Part shown: positions 38,884 to 49,154 of the stretch, piece after piece
Layout of the letters: each line of letters opens with the position of its first letter
Position numbering within the stretch: the first letter of the stretch is position 1
Assembly: GCA_002841395.1 (NCBI GenBank)
Contig: PGZM01000001.1
Location: 424,089 to 488,088, forward strand
Source of the DNA: Firmicutes bacterium HGW-Firmicutes-9
Lineage (GTDB): Bacteria > Bacillota > Clostridia > Christensenellales > CAG-138
Direction of reading: 5' to 3'
DNA length: 64,000 nt
Notes under the pieces: model-generated
Databases searched by the model: none
Seen by the model: the letters and a program-made list of their open reading frames with translations, nothing else
What the model was told of the DNA's origin: nothing
Position numbers and translations under genes: made by a program

Positions 38884-40610
38884 TACTGATCCAGCTCGGC
38901 AAAGAGCTGCGCTTTGAGTTCGAGCACGGCGGCGAGCGCTTCCGCAACCGGAACCTGCCGCTTGACCTTCTTGTCGCGCGTGGTAAGCTCCACCATGCCG
39001 TCCGCGAGATTGCGGGGGCTGACGGTGAGGCGGATCGGCGCGCCAATGAGGTCGGCTTCGGAGAAGACGACGCCTGCGCTGACCGTGCGGTCGTCGATGA
39101 TCGTCTCCACGCCCGCTTTTCTGAGCGCGGCATAGAGATCTTCGCCGACGCGCTTGGGCTCTTCCTGATCGGCGCGGAGCACGCAAATCTGCGCTTCCCA
39201 CGGCGCGATGCTGATCGGCCAGAGGGGGCCGTAGTCATCGTGGCTCTCTTCACAGACGCTTGCGGCAAGACGGCCAACGCCGATGCCGTAGCAGCCCATG
39301 ATGGGATACTGCAGCGCGCCGTTCTCGTCGAGATACTGCATGTCCATGCTCTTGGTGTACTTATCCCCCAGCTGGAAGATGTTGCCGACCTCGATGCCGT
39401 TGCTGATGCGCAGCGAATGCTTGCCGCAGACGGGGCAGATGCCGCCGGGAATCGCGCGGGCGACGTCCACATATTCGACCTTGCCGAAGTCGCGCTCAAT
39501 ATTGAAGCCGGTGTAGTGATAATCCTGCTTGTTCGCGCCGCAGACGACCGCGCCGATGCCTTCCAGCGAGCGGTCGAAGAGCACGGTGATTTTCTTGGTG
39601 TCGAGACCCATAGGACCAATGAAGCCCGCGACGATGCCGCTTTCCGGCGTGATCACGGCGGGGTGAATCTCCGCGCCGATGGTGTTGCGCAGCTTGGTTT
39701 CGTGTACCTCAAGGTCGCCGCGGACAAACGCGATGACATAACTGTCATCCGCATTGCGCTGATAGACCACTGCCTTGCAGGTTGCGTTGTGCGGCTTATG
39801 CAGGAAGGTTGCTACTTCCTCAATGGTCGCCATCTCAGGCGTGGGCGTGAGCGTAAGCTCTTCCGTTGCGGAAAGGCCGGTGTTGTCCACGACGCTGGCG
39901 CAGGCTTCGATGTTCGCCTTGAAGCCGCACTCGTCGCAGAGCACGAGCGTATCCTCGCCGATGGCGGTGAGCAGCATGAATTCGTGCGAGACGCGGCCGC
40001 CCATCATGCCGGAATCGGACAAGACAGCGATGACATTTTTGCAGCCTGCGCGCTTGAAGATGCGCTCGTATGCGACATAGCAGCGCTGATAATATTCTTC
40101 CAAGTCCGCCTGATTGGTGTGGAAGGAGTAAGCATCCTTCATCGTAAATTCGCGAACGCGAATCAGGCCGCCGCGTGCGCGGGGCTCGTCGCGGAACTTG
40201 GTCTGAATCTGATAGATCATAAAGGGATACTTGGCATAGCTCTTGGCGGCGTCGCGCGCGAGATGCACCGCGGCCTCTTCGTGCGTCATGCCGAGCAGCA
40301 TATCCGCGCCCATACGGTCGGTGATGCGCATGAGCTCTTTGCCGACGCTCGTGAACCTGCCGCTCTCCTTCCAGAGATCAGCGGGCAGCACGACGGGGAA
40401 GAGCACTTCTTGTCCGTCGATGGCGTCCATCTCCTCGCGGATGATGCGCTCGATCTTCTGTGTGATGCGCCGCGCAGGCGGAAGCAGCGTGTAAATACCG
40501 GCTGTGACCTGCTTGATGTAGCCGCCGCGCACCATGAGCGCATGGCTCTCTACGGTGCAGTCCGCGGGTTTCTCTTTGTAACGTTCGCCGAGCAATTCGC
40601 TCATTCTCAT
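38883..40610 (-). CDS. proS: Prolyl-tRNA synthetase (bacterial type with editing domain)
   Basis: MRMSELLGERYKEKPADCTVESHALMVRGGYIKQVTAGIYTLLP; class II aaRS motifs. Confidence 0.97.
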   Translation of the reverse strand: MRMSELLGERYKEKPADCTVESHALMVRGGYIKQVTAGIYTLLPPARRITQKIERIIREEMDAIDGQEVLFPVVLPADLWKESGRFTSVGKELMRITDRMGADMLLGMTHEEAAVHLARDAAKSYAKYPFMIYQIQTKFRDEPRARGGLIRVREFTMKDAYSFHTNQADLEEYYQRCYVAYERIFKRAGCKNVIAVLSDSGMMGGRVSHEFMLLTAIGEDTLVLCDECGFKANIEACASVVDNTGLSATEELTLTPTPEMATIEEVATFLHKPHNATCKAVVYQRNADDSYVIAFVRGDLEVHETKLRNTIGAEIHPAVITPESGIVAGFIGPMGLDTKKITVLFDRSLEGIGAVVCGANKQDYHYTGFNIERDFGKVEYVDVARAIPGGICPVCGKHSLRISNGIEVGNIFQLGDKYTKSMDMQYLDENGALQYPIMGCYGIGVGRLAASVCEESHDDYGPLWPISIAPWEAQICVLRADQEEPKRVGEDLYAALRKAGVETIIDDRTVSAGVVFSEADLIGAPIRLTVSPRNLADGMVELTTRDKKVKRQVPVAEALAAVLELKAQLFAELDQ

Positions 40611-40741
40611 AGTCGAAGTTCTCCTATATTGCCTACTATAATATCTATAAACAATTTATTATCGCCCAGAATGGCGGATTTGACAAGGGGTAAGCGGGCA
40701 GAAGCCGGCTGTAAGTTTTGGTGAGAAAGTCACATTGCATC

Positions 40742-40771
40742 TTGACATGATCGAGGGATTTCAAATAAACT
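40742..40771 (+). promoter_or_regulatory. Candidate promoter of the T-box/cysES transcript
   Basis: TTGACA-N18-TAAACT. Confidence 0.5.
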
Positions 40772-40794
40772 AAGATATCAATTATATCCAAAGG

Positions 40795-41055
40795 CGTTCC
40801 ATCGGAAAAGAGTAAGCGAGAATCCGTTTGTTCCAAGAGAGGGTCGGTCACCGGCTGAAAGCCGACCTGAACCAGAATCGCTGAAGTGCCTTCCGAGAGC
40901 CGCCGCCGACAAAACGCCGCCAAGCAATATGGCAGGCCGAGTATCAGCGGACGCAGCAGCTGCGTTAAAGCCTTGAGAGGGAGAACCCGAGTGGGTCTCC
41001 AAATAAAGTGGAACCGCGATGCGCAATCGTCTTTATGATGGTTGCGCTTATTTTA
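40795..41055 (+). ncRNA. T-box leader (probably cysteine-specific)
   Basis: Stem I-like AAGAGAGGGTCGG..CCGGCTGAAAGCCGACC; specifier-like GAAG-TGC at 40884-40889; conserved T-box AAATAAAGTGGAACCGCG 41001-41018; terminator GCGCAATC...GGTTGCGC + TTATTTTATTT. Confidence 0.85.
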
Positions 41056-41098
41056 TTTGTTCTGGCGGAGGAGCTTTTCCGCCGCGAAAGGAAAGTAT

Positions 41099-41833
41099 AT
41101 GTTCAAGACGCTGAAAAGCGACTTACAGGCCGTGCTCAAGCGCGATCCCGCTGCAAAATCGATCTGGGAGATCATGCTCTGCTATCCGGGCTTTCGCGCC
41201 GTGCGCATGCACCGCAGGGCAAACCGGCTTTACCACCGCAATCACCATCTGCTCGCGCGGATCACGTCCGAGTGGTGCCGCTTTACCACGGGCATCGACA
41301 TCCATCCGGGTGCGACCATCGGCGAACGACTCTTCATTGACCACGGCGTTGGCGTGGTGATCGGCGAAACCGCGGTGATCGGCGACGATGTGACGATCTT
41401 TCAGGGCGCAACGCTCGGCGGCACGGGCAAGGATACAGGCAAGCGTCACCCGACGGTGGGCGATCACGTAACCATCTCCGCGGGCGCAAAGGTGCTTGGT
41501 CCTGTGACGGTCGGCAGCCACGCGAAAATCGGCGCGGGCGCAGTCGTGCTCAAGGATGTTCCGCCGTTCTCGACGGTAGTCGGCGTGCCGGGTCATGTTG
41601 TGCGGCTCTACGGCTGCAAGGTGCCGTGCGAACGCGTTGGCATGTGCGACGATGGCAACTGCGACTGCAGCGAAACGGACGACTGCGTGCGCAGGAGAGA
41701 AGGCTTGTCCGGTGAAGAGGGCGTCGATCTCAATCAGACTGATCTGCCCGATCCGGTCGAGCTGCAACTGGAGCAGATGAAGAAGCGTCTTGACGCGCTG
41801 GAAGCCCTGCTATCCGAAAAAAACAAGTCCTGA
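41099..41833 (+). CDS. cysE: Serine O-acetyltransferase
   Basis: [86 protein letters not shown]. Confidence 0.96.
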   Translation: MFKTLKSDLQAVLKRDPAAKSIWEIMLCYPGFRAVRMHRRANRLYHRNHHLLARITSEWCRFTTGIDIHPGATIGERLFIDHGVGVVIGETAVIGDDVTIFQGATLGGTGKDTGKRHPTVGDHVTISAGAKVLGPVTVGSHAKIGAGAVVLKDVPPFSTVVGVPGHVVRLYGCKVPCERVGMCDDGNCDCSETDDCVRRREGLSGEEGVDLNQTDLPDPVELQLEQMKKRLDALEALLSEKNKS

Positions 41834-41897
41834 CGCGAGAATTTTCAGACGCAGGAACCATTTTATGATATAGTGAACGATACACGGAGGAAAAACC

Positions 41898-43289
41898 ATG
41901 CAGATCTATAATACGATGACGCGCAAGAAGGAAGAGCTTGTACCGCTGATACCCGGCCAGATTTCGATGTACGCCTGCGGACCCACGGTCTATAACTACT
42001 TCCATATCGGCAACGCGCGGCCGTTTATCGTATTCGATACGCTGCGCCGCTATCTGGAGTACCGTGGCTACAACGTGCGCTTTGTGCAGAACTTTACGGA
42101 CATCGACGACAAGATGATCCGCAGGGCAAACGAAGAGGGCACGACGGTCAAGGAACTCGGCGAGCGCTTCATCAAAGAATACTATCACGATGCGGACGCG
42201 CTGGGCGTGCGCCGCGCAAGCAATAACCCCAGAGCCACGGAGCACATCGGCGAGATCATCGCGCTAGTAAATGGCCTGATCGAAAAAGGCCACGCTTATG
42301 CCACGCCGGAAGGCGACGTCTACTTCTCCGTCCGCAGTTTTCCGGGCTACGGCAAGCTCTCCGGGCAGAACATCGACGATCTGGAAAACGGCGCGCGCGT
42401 CGATCCCGACGAAGCCAAGCGTGACCCGCTCGATTTCGCGCTCTGGAAAGCGGAGAAGCCCGGCGAACCCAGCTGGGATTCTCCCTGGGGCAAAGGCAGA
42501 CCGGGCTGGCACATCGAATGCTCGGCGATGAGTATGGCGATCCTCGGCGAAACGTTTGATATTCACGGCGGCGGACAGGACCTGATCTTCCCGCACCATG
42601 AGAACGAGATTGCGCAGAGCGAAGCCGCAACGGGGAAGCCCTTTGCGCGCTACTGGATGCACAACGGATATATCAACGTGGACAACCAGAAGATGAGCAA
42701 ATCGCTCAATAACTTCTTCACCGTGCGCGACATCGCGCAGGAGTTTGACCTTGAAGCCGTGCGCATGTTTATGCTGGCGGTGCAATATCGTAACCCCGTG
42801 AACTTCTCGCGCGACATGATTCTGCAGGCGCAGACCGCGCTGGAGCGGCTCCGCACCGCGAAAGAACGCCTCGCGGAGGCGACGCTGACGTCAGTCGAAA
42901 CCGCAGAAGACGCGGCGTTCCTTGCACAGTTGGACGACTTCAAGACACGCTTCAACGAGGCGATGGACGACGACCTCAACACCGCGGATGCCATCGGTGT
43001 GCTGTTTGATTTTGCACGTGCCGCCAATACGTTTGTCACCGAGCCGCGCGGCAAAGCCGCCGTTGAGGCGGGCAAAGCGCTGTTTTCGGAGCTCACCGGC
43101 GTGCTGGGTCTGCTCACACACGAAAAAGCAGAAGAGTTCCCGCAGGAAGCGCTCGCGCTGCTCGAGGAGCGTCAGGCTGTTCGCAAAGCGAAGAATTTTG
43201 CGCGGGCAGATGAAATCCGCGACACGCTCAAGAACATGGGCTTCACCGTGGAGGACACGGCGAACGGCCCGAAACTTAAGAAGATATAA
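41898..43289 (+). CDS. cysS: Cysteinyl-tRNA synthetase
   Basis: MYACGPTVYNYFHIGNARPFIVFDTLRRYLEYRGYNV; KMSKSLNNFFTVRD. Confidence 0.97.
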   Translation: MQIYNTMTRKKEELVPLIPGQISMYACGPTVYNYFHIGNARPFIVFDTLRRYLEYRGYNVRFVQNFTDIDDKMIRRANEEGTTVKELGERFIKEYYHDADALGVRRASNNPRATEHIGEIIALVNGLIEKGHAYATPEGDVYFSVRSFPGYGKLSGQNIDDLENGARVDPDEAKRDPLDFALWKAEKPGEPSWDSPWGKGRPGWHIECSAMSMAILGETFDIHGGGQDLIFPHHENEIAQSEAATGKPFARYWMHNGYINVDNQKMSKSLNNFFTVRDIAQEFDLEAVRMFMLAVQYRNPVNFSRDMILQAQTALERLRTAKERLAEATLTSVETAEDAAFLAQLDDFKTRFNEAMDDDLNTADAIGVLFDFARAANTFVTEPRGKAAVEAGKALFSELTGVLGLLTHEKAEEFPQEALALLEERQAVRKAKNFARADEIRDTLKNMGFTVEDTANGPKLKKI

Positions 43290-43337
43290 CCCGAGTCTTG
43301 GAGAAGACATTAATAATTTGACAAGGAGACTATTGTT

Positions 43338-43847
43338 ATGACCTCATCGTTTGCCATGTTTGACTGGCTACTGCTCGCCGTTTCTTTCTACGTGCTCTAC
43401 GCGGGCATCGTCGGCAAAGGAAAGCTCTACAGCGTAGAGAATATCAAAGAGGGTATGGAGGAAGAGTTCAAGGCGCTTTCGCAAAAGATCTACATCTTCC
43501 TCGGTATCGCGATGGTAATCAACAGCGGCGCGTCGCTGTTGCGCAACTCGTTCTACGCCTATCAGGAAATTACGCCCGCGACGGAGACGGCCAAGGCTGT
43601 GTTCGACTGGGTCATGATCAAAGACCTCGGTGCATTTTCTTTCCTCACGCCGGCGGTGTTTGACATCATCTCCTACGTTGCGCTCGCGTTGACGCTCGGC
43701 CTCATCGTGCTGCTCGTCGTCAAGATGCGCAAGTATGTCGACAAAAATGCGCAGACAAAAGCAAAGCAGAGCACCTCTGCAGCCGGCGGTTCTTCTATGC
43801 CGTCCTCCGCGTTCAACTTCGACGAAGACGACAAGAGCGCCAAATAA
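43338..43847 (+). CDS. Hypothetical membrane protein
   Basis: SD aaggag; three predicted TM segments; followed by terminator. Confidence 0.7.
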   Translation: MTSSFAMFDWLLLAVSFYVLYAGIVGKGKLYSVENIKEGMEEEFKALSQKIYIFLGIAMVINSGASLLRNSFYAYQEITPATETAKAVFDWVMIKDLGAFSFLTPAVFDIISYVALALTLGLIVLLVVKMRKYVDKNAQTKAKQSTSAAGGSSMPSSAFNFDEDDKSAK

Positions 43848-43868
43848 GGCTTTTCGCAAAGGACAAAG

Positions 43869-43897
43869 AGCCTGAAGGACGATCCTTCGGGCTTTTT
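43869..43897 (+). terminator. Rho-independent terminator
   Basis: AGCCTGAAGGA-CGA-TCCTTCGGGCTTTTT. Confidence 0.8.
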
Positions 43898-43940
43898 CTC
43901 TTCTTCGCACGCGTCGGCTAGACTGGTATACTGCGAAAGA

Positions 43941-43969
43941 TTGTCAGTTTGACGATGGAATGATATGAT
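43941..43969 (+). promoter_or_regulatory. Candidate hflX promoter
   Basis: TTGTCA-N17-TATGAT with TGA extended -10. Confidence 0.55.
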
Positions 43970-44037
43970 ACCTAACAGCGAAACCCGCCAGTCGGGCTTT
44001 TGCAATCAAACAGAAACGGAAACGAACAGTTCACTTC

Positions 44038-45804
44038 ATGAAAAGAGAAATTCACGGTAATATCGGCGGCATTCGTGACATCGTGCTCAACGAGATGCTG
44101 CTGCTATATGATATGGAGATGTCCGCGGACGAGTTCCTTTCGGACGAAGTCTGCGACGCACTGGTGCACTTCACATCGCTGATCAATCGCGAAGTGCTGA
44201 TCTATGTGTCGCGCGTCGGTAAGATCGAGGATGTTCGCGTCGGTGACGACCACTCCGTCCATATGGAAGAAATGCGCCTTGTGCGCAACATCGACCGCCT
44301 CAGCGGCGTACGATGCATCCATACCCATCCGGGCGGTACAGGATATCTATCTGACGTCGACCTTGGCTCATTAAACGCGCTCCGGCTTGATGCAATGTGC
44401 GCCATCGGTGTGCGCGAAGGCAGAGCCAGCAGCGTCTATGCCGCGTTCATCGGCGACATGGTGGACGAAGAGCGCGTGCCTGTTTGGTACGGGCCGATGC
44501 GCGCGCACCATCTGCCGCAAAAGCAGCTGATGGACGCGATCTACGAGGCAGATAAGCGCCTTTTGACCGACACCTACAACATCGTCGAGATCAAACCTGA
44601 CCGCGCGGTGCTCGCTGGCATCGAGTCGGCAGACGGATACGATACGCTCTCCGAGCTTGCTGAACTCTGCGGTACGGCCGGCATCAAGGTTGTCGCCAAA
44701 GAACAGCAGCGCAGAAGAGCTGTAGACGCCGCGACCTATATCGGCAGCGGCAAAGCGGAAGAACTCGCTCTGCTTGCCTCCGCGTGCGAGGCGGATATCT
44801 TTGTGTTTGACGACGAACTCACCGCCATTCAGCTGAGAAATCTGGAGCTGGTGCTGGGGTTGCCGATCATCGACCGCACGATGCTGATTCTGGATATCTT
44901 TGCGCAGCGCGCGCAATCCCGCGAGGGCAAGCTGCAGGTCGAGCTCGCGCAGTTGAAATACCGTCTTCCGAGACTGCTCGGCATGGGCAAGGTGCTCTCC
45001 AGACAGGGTTCCTCCGGCGTCGGTATGCGCGGTCCGGGCGAAAAAAAGCTCGAGATCGACCGCCGCAGAATCCGCAGGCGCGTGTTTGAACTGGAACAGG
45101 AGCTTGCCGAGATCGAAAAGCAGCGCGGATTACGCCGGGCGAAGCGCGCGGCAAACCCGATTCCCGTCGTGGCGCTCGTGGGTTACACCAACGCGGGCAA
45201 ATCTACGCTGTTAAACTTGCTTTCCGGTGCGGATGCGCTGGCGGAGGACAAGCTGTTCGCAACGCTTGATCCCATCGTGCGGAAGATCACCCTGCCAAAC
45301 GGCACGGAGTGCCTGCTTTCCGATACGGTCGGGTTCATCAACAAGCTCCCGCACGATCTGGTTAACGCGTTTCGTTCCACGCTGGATGAGGTGAACGACG
45401 CCGATCTCGTGCTGCACGTCGTGGATAGCTCCAGCGATTACTTTGGTGTGCAGATGCGCGTGGTGGAAGAGGTGTTGACTTCGCTCGGCGCGATTGATAC
45501 ACCGCGCATTGACGTTTACAACAAGATCGACAAACCCGAGTCCAAGCCGAGAAGCAACGGCGTTGCCATCAGCGCGGCGAGCGGAGCGGGGATTGATACG
45601 CTCCTGCATGCGATTGAGGAAGCGCTCGCCAAAACGCAGGTGAAGCTGGAGGTCGTGGTTCCCTATGACAAGCACGGCGCAATGCAGATGATTCGACAGA
45701 GCGCGACGATCCTTGCGGAAACACACGAGGAGGACGGAACGCACCTGACGATTTTACTCAACGAGAGCGAAATCTGGCGCATCAAGAAAGCGATTTCGGG
45801 ATAA
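44038..45804 (+). CDS. hflX: GTPase HflX with N-terminal JAMM/RadC-like domain
   Basis: HflX core: KVLSRQGSSGVGMRGPGEKKLEIDRRRIRRR, VALVGYTNAGKSTLLNLLSG, DTVGFINKLPHDLVNAFRSTLDE; N-terminal HTHPGGTGYLSDVD. Confidence 0.93.
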   Translation: MKREIHGNIGGIRDIVLNEMLLLYDMEMSADEFLSDEVCDALVHFTSLINREVLIYVSRVGKIEDVRVGDDHSVHMEEMRLVRNIDRLSGVRCIHTHPGGTGYLSDVDLGSLNALRLDAMCAIGVREGRASSVYAAFIGDMVDEERVPVWYGPMRAHHLPQKQLMDAIYEADKRLLTDTYNIVEIKPDRAVLAGIESADGYDTLSELAELCGTAGIKVVAKEQQRRRAVDAATYIGSGKAEELALLASACEADIFVFDDELTAIQLRNLELVLGLPIIDRTMLILDIFAQRAQSREGKLQVELAQLKYRLPRLLGMGKVLSRQGSSGVGMRGPGEKKLEIDRRRIRRRVFELEQELAEIEKQRGLRRAKRAANPIPVVALVGYTNAGKSTLLNLLSGADALAEDKLFATLDPIVRKITLPNGTECLLSDTVGFINKLPHDLVNAFRSTLDEVNDADLVLHVVDSSSDYFGVQMRVVEEVLTSLGAIDTPRIDVYNKIDKPESKPRSNGVAISAASGAGIDTLLHAIEEALAKTQVKLEVVVPYDKHGAMQMIRQSATILAETHEEDGTHLTILLNESEIWRIKKAISG

Positions 45805-45825
45805 AGAAAAAACGTGAAGCAATAC

Positions 45826-45852
45826 AAAAGCCGCCCTTTCGGGCGGCTTTTC
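45826..45852 (+). terminator. Rho-independent terminator
   Basis: AAAAGCCGCCC-TTTC-GGGCGGCTTTT. Confidence 0.85.
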
Positions 45853-45918
45853 TCGCGAGAACCGTTGGTTTCATTGTTCAATCGGATGTTACCTCTTGAT
45901 AGCAAACAAAACGACGAA

Positions 45919-46746
45919 CTATTCAGCTTCCGCCACCGCTGCCGTTTCCGGCTGCTGCAGGAACCGCTTCGGTGCCGCAAGAACCAGAATGACCGCAACG
46001 ATGACATAGAACAGCGAAGTATAGAGCATTGTTTGCAGTCCGTCGCCGTTGACCAGCGAACCTAAGTAATTCAATAGCAGATGGATCAAAATCGGGAGAA
46101 TCAGATTCTTTGTTTTGCCGTAGAAGAACGTCATGATCACGGAGATCGCGATCAGCCCGACCACGAACAACCCGGCGTATTCCAGCAGCTCGATGCCAGC
46201 ATATCCCGATGTGACAATCCACAACGGCGTATGCCAAAATCCCCACACAACGCCGACGATCAGCGACGAAACGAGCGGAGAATGCCTCTTTTGCAGATGG
46301 TTCTGCGCATAACCGCGCCAGCCGAGCTCTTCGCCCAGCGGCCCGCGAATCACTGCGTTCAGGAAACCGAGGAAGATGACGGACGGAGTGATGTTCCAAA
46401 CGCTCAGGAACGACACGCGCTGCGAAAGAGCCATTGCGGCAGCTACACAGACGAGAACCAGCAGCTGCAGGCCAATGATACCCAACACTTGCGAAGCTGA
46501 AACTTTCGGCGCAAACTGCTGCTTTAGGAATGTTTTCAGCGATTGACCGGGGAAGAGTTTCGGAAAGAGAATCAAAAACGCGAACGTTGGCGACCATGCG
46601 CAGACGATCTGCAGGATTGTCGGCACGGCAGCGGGCGCGTTGAGCGCGAGCGACGCTCCGGTCATGCCAAAGAGCACGAGGAAGATGACAAATGTGAGCA
46701 CGAAAAACTTTAGCAATGGGTTTTTGAATGATGAATCTGATTTCAT
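45919..46746 (-). CDS. CPBP-family (CAAX/Abi) intramembrane metalloprotease
   Basis: GPLGEELGWRGYAQNHLQ and VVWGFWHTPLW motifs; multi-TM. Confidence 0.9.
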   Translation of the reverse strand: MKSDSSFKNPLLKFFVLTFVIFLVLFGMTGASLALNAPAAVPTILQIVCAWSPTFAFLILFPKLFPGQSLKTFLKQQFAPKVSASQVLGIIGLQLLVLVCVAAAMALSQRVSFLSVWNITPSVIFLGFLNAVIRGPLGEELGWRGYAQNHLQKRHSPLVSSLIVGVVWGFWHTPLWIVTSGYAGIELLEYAGLFVVGLIAISVIMTFFYGKTKNLILPILIHLLLNYLGSLVNGDGLQTMLYTSLFYVIVAVILVLAAPKRFLQQPETAAVAEAE

Positions 46747-46849
46747 AAAAGCCCTCTTTCGTTTCTATAATAAAATGGATCAATAGTTCATTTATAACAT
46801 AGTTTGACAACAGATCACAATCTTTTTGTAGTTCAAATGTCTGATTTGT

Positions 46850-46897
46850 ATAAAAAAAGTTCTGAAGTAGGAGGAGACTCTCCTTACTTCAGAACTT
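46850..46897 (-). terminator. Strong rho-independent terminator of nadE
   Basis: AAGTTCTGAAGTA...TACTTCAGAACTT perfect 13-bp arms, followed on minus strand by TTTTT. Confidence 0.85.
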
Positions 46898-46979
46898 GGC
46901 TTAGAATCGTTATGATTTGCGTTCTATTTATTCTTACAATTATGAGTATTCTTTGTTGAGAACACTTTTGAAAATGTGA

Positions 46980-48866
46980 TTACTGGAACGCGTGTGGCTG
47001 CGCGTCGCTTGGCATGCGCCAGTCTCCGCGCGGGGAGAGGGCGACGTTGCCGATGCGGGGTCCATCGGGGATGCAGTTACGTTTAAACTGCTGCGAGAAG
47101 AAGCGGCGGATGAACAGTGCGTACCATTTTTCAATGGTCGCATCGTCATAGTCTCCGTCAAAGGCGTACTTCGCCAAGCGAACGATCTTCTCCTTGCCCC
47201 CACCGCGGCGGAGCATATGGTAGAGGAAGAAATCGTGCAGCTCATAAGGCCCTACGATATCCTCGGTTACCTGCGAAATCTCGCCATCCTTCGGCGGCAG
47301 AAGCTCTGGGCTGACGGGCGTATCGACGATGTCGATCAGCACTTCTTTCAACGCGTCGTCGGACTTGCCCGCGATATAGCGCAGCATCGCGCGAATGAGC
47401 GTCTTGGGCACATCGGCGTTCACGCCGTAGTTGGACATATGGTCGCCGTTATAGGTTGCAAAACCAAGCGCGAGTTCGCTGAGGTCTCCCGTGCCGATGA
47501 CGAGTCCGCCGTGCATGTTGGCAAGATCCATCAGTACCTGCGTGCGTTCGCGCGCCTGCGCGTTTTCAAACGCGGCATCGTGGACGTCCATCGAGTGCCC
47601 GATGTCGTCCAGATGCTTCTTCACACTCTCGCCGATGTTGATCTCGCGCATGGAGATACCAAGCGCGTTACAGAGCTTCTCGGCGTTGGCGCGCGTGCGT
47701 GTACTGGTGCCGAAGCAGGGCATTGTCACCGCAACGACGTCCTCTGCGGGACGCTTGAGCAGCGCGAGTGCTTCACGGCTGACGATTAGCGCAAGGGTGG
47801 AATCCACACCGCCGGAGATGCCAATCAGCAGCTTCTTTGCGTTCGTGTGCTTGATGCGCTGCGCAAGTCCGTGGCTCTGAATTGCGAGCACCTGATCGAA
47901 GCGCGTTGCTGCGCTTGCGCTCGTATCCGGAATAAACGGGGTCTTCCAGAACGTGCGCGTGAGTTTGGTTTCGCAAACGTCCATCGAGAACGGAACGCGC
48001 ACGATGTCCGTGTTGTCAAATAGCTTTCTCGCAAAGCGCCTGCGCTCGCGGGATAGGAACTCCAAATCAATCTCGCTCACGCAATAGCCCGGACCGAAGG
48101 GGATCGCCTCTGCGATCATCGTGCCGTTTTCGCAGATCATATCGTGGCCGGAGAAGACCACATCCGTGGTGCTTTCGCCCGTTCCCGCGCTGCAAAAGAC
48201 GTAGGCCGAGTTGGTGCGGGAGCTCTGGCTCTTCACGAGCATACGGCGATAATCCACCTTCGTGACCGCTTCGTCGCTCGCGCTGAGGTTGAGCAGAATG
48301 GTTGCGCCGCAGTCCGCAAGCAGGGTGGAAGGTGGAACGGCCGCCCAAAGATCCTCACAGATCTCTACGCCGACGTTGAAGAGCGGCATCTCGCGGCAGC
48401 AGAACACGAGGCGGTTGCCAAACGGCACCGATTCGCCGCAGATATGCATCGTTTCGGTGGTCTCCAGCGCCGCGGCATAGGTGCGCTTCTCATAGAACTC
48501 GCCGTAGTTGCCGAGGTGCGTCTTGGGAATCACGCCGAGCACATGCCCGTTTTGCACGATCGCTGCGCAGTTATACAGCAGATGCCCGAATACGATCGGT
48601 ACGCCGATGGCGATGAGCATGTCGCTGCCTACTGTTGCGCGGGTGATGCGCTCCAGCGCGCGCATTGCGGCGTCGGTCAGCGCGGTGCTGAGCACGAGAT
48701 CGCCGCAGGTGTAGCCCACGATGGTCAGCTCCGGCAGTACCAGTACCTTGACGCCGTCGGCTTCCGCTCGATGAATCAGCGCGATAATCGCGTCCGCATT
48801 GTATTCGCAGTTGGCAACCTGAATCTCCGGCGTGCCGGATGCGACCTTGACAAATCCGTCTTTCAT
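46980..48866 (-). CDS. nadE: Glutamine-dependent NAD+ synthase
   Basis: N-terminal nitrilase domain (VLPELTIVGYTCGD, VGVEICEDLW) and C-terminal NAD synthase (LIGISGGVDSTLAL, GTGDLSELALGFATYNGDHMSNYGVNADVPKTL). Confidence 0.97.
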   Translation of the reverse strand: MKDGFVKVASGTPEIQVANCEYNADAIIALIHRAEADGVKVLVLPELTIVGYTCGDLVLSTALTDAAMRALERITRATVGSDMLIAIGVPIVFGHLLYNCAAIVQNGHVLGVIPKTHLGNYGEFYEKRTYAAALETTETMHICGESVPFGNRLVFCCREMPLFNVGVEICEDLWAAVPPSTLLADCGATILLNLSASDEAVTKVDYRRMLVKSQSSRTNSAYVFCSAGTGESTTDVVFSGHDMICENGTMIAEAIPFGPGYCVSEIDLEFLSRERRRFARKLFDNTDIVRVPFSMDVCETKLTRTFWKTPFIPDTSASAATRFDQVLAIQSHGLAQRIKHTNAKKLLIGISGGVDSTLALIVSREALALLKRPAEDVVAVTMPCFGTSTRTRANAEKLCNALGISMREINIGESVKKHLDDIGHSMDVHDAAFENAQARERTQVLMDLANMHGGLVIGTGDLSELALGFATYNGDHMSNYGVNADVPKTLIRAMLRYIAGKSDDALKEVLIDIVDTPVSPELLPPKDGEISQVTEDIVGPYELHDFFLYHMLRRGGGKEKIVRLAKYAFDGDYDDATIEKWYALFIRRFFSQQFKRNCIPDGPRIGNVALSPRGDWRMPSDAQPHAFQ

Positions 48867-49076
48867 AGATGTATCTTCTCCGTTCGGTTAGGTTCGACGT
48901 TGAAAGAGAGTGAGAAAGCAGTCTGATTTCTCATGCTCATTTTATGCAATCGCCGGAGTGATGTCAATCGCGCGCGGCGGAAGTGAACATTTGTCAGATA
49001 CAAAAGAGTATATAGTGACCAATTTGTGAAATCCATCAAAATCGTGCGCAATCGATATTAAAAAACTTATTTCTTG

Positions 49077-49085
49077 TGATATAAT
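49077..49085 (+). promoter_or_regulatory. Candidate extended -10 promoter of ABC operon
   Basis: TGA-TATAAT upstream of 49155. Confidence 0.45.
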
Positions 49086-49154
49086 GTCGCAGAAATAGCC
49101 CCTACACGCAAATTGTTTCTGCGCGGCTCGGGGGGGACGCAAGGAGAAAAAACA

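Noticed and set aside
38468-39619. 383-aa minus-strand ORF
   Set aside because: Alternative frame overlapping proS and the metallophosphoesterase; Ser/Arg-rich translation
39240-40724. 494-aa plus-strand ORF
   Set aside because: Antisense to proS, whose protein is clearly conserved; translation is compositionally odd and has no recognisable motif
46801-46899. 13-bp perfect inverted repeat as possible mobile-element end
   Set aside because: Followed by a T run on the minus strand just downstream of nadE, best explained as a rho-independent terminator
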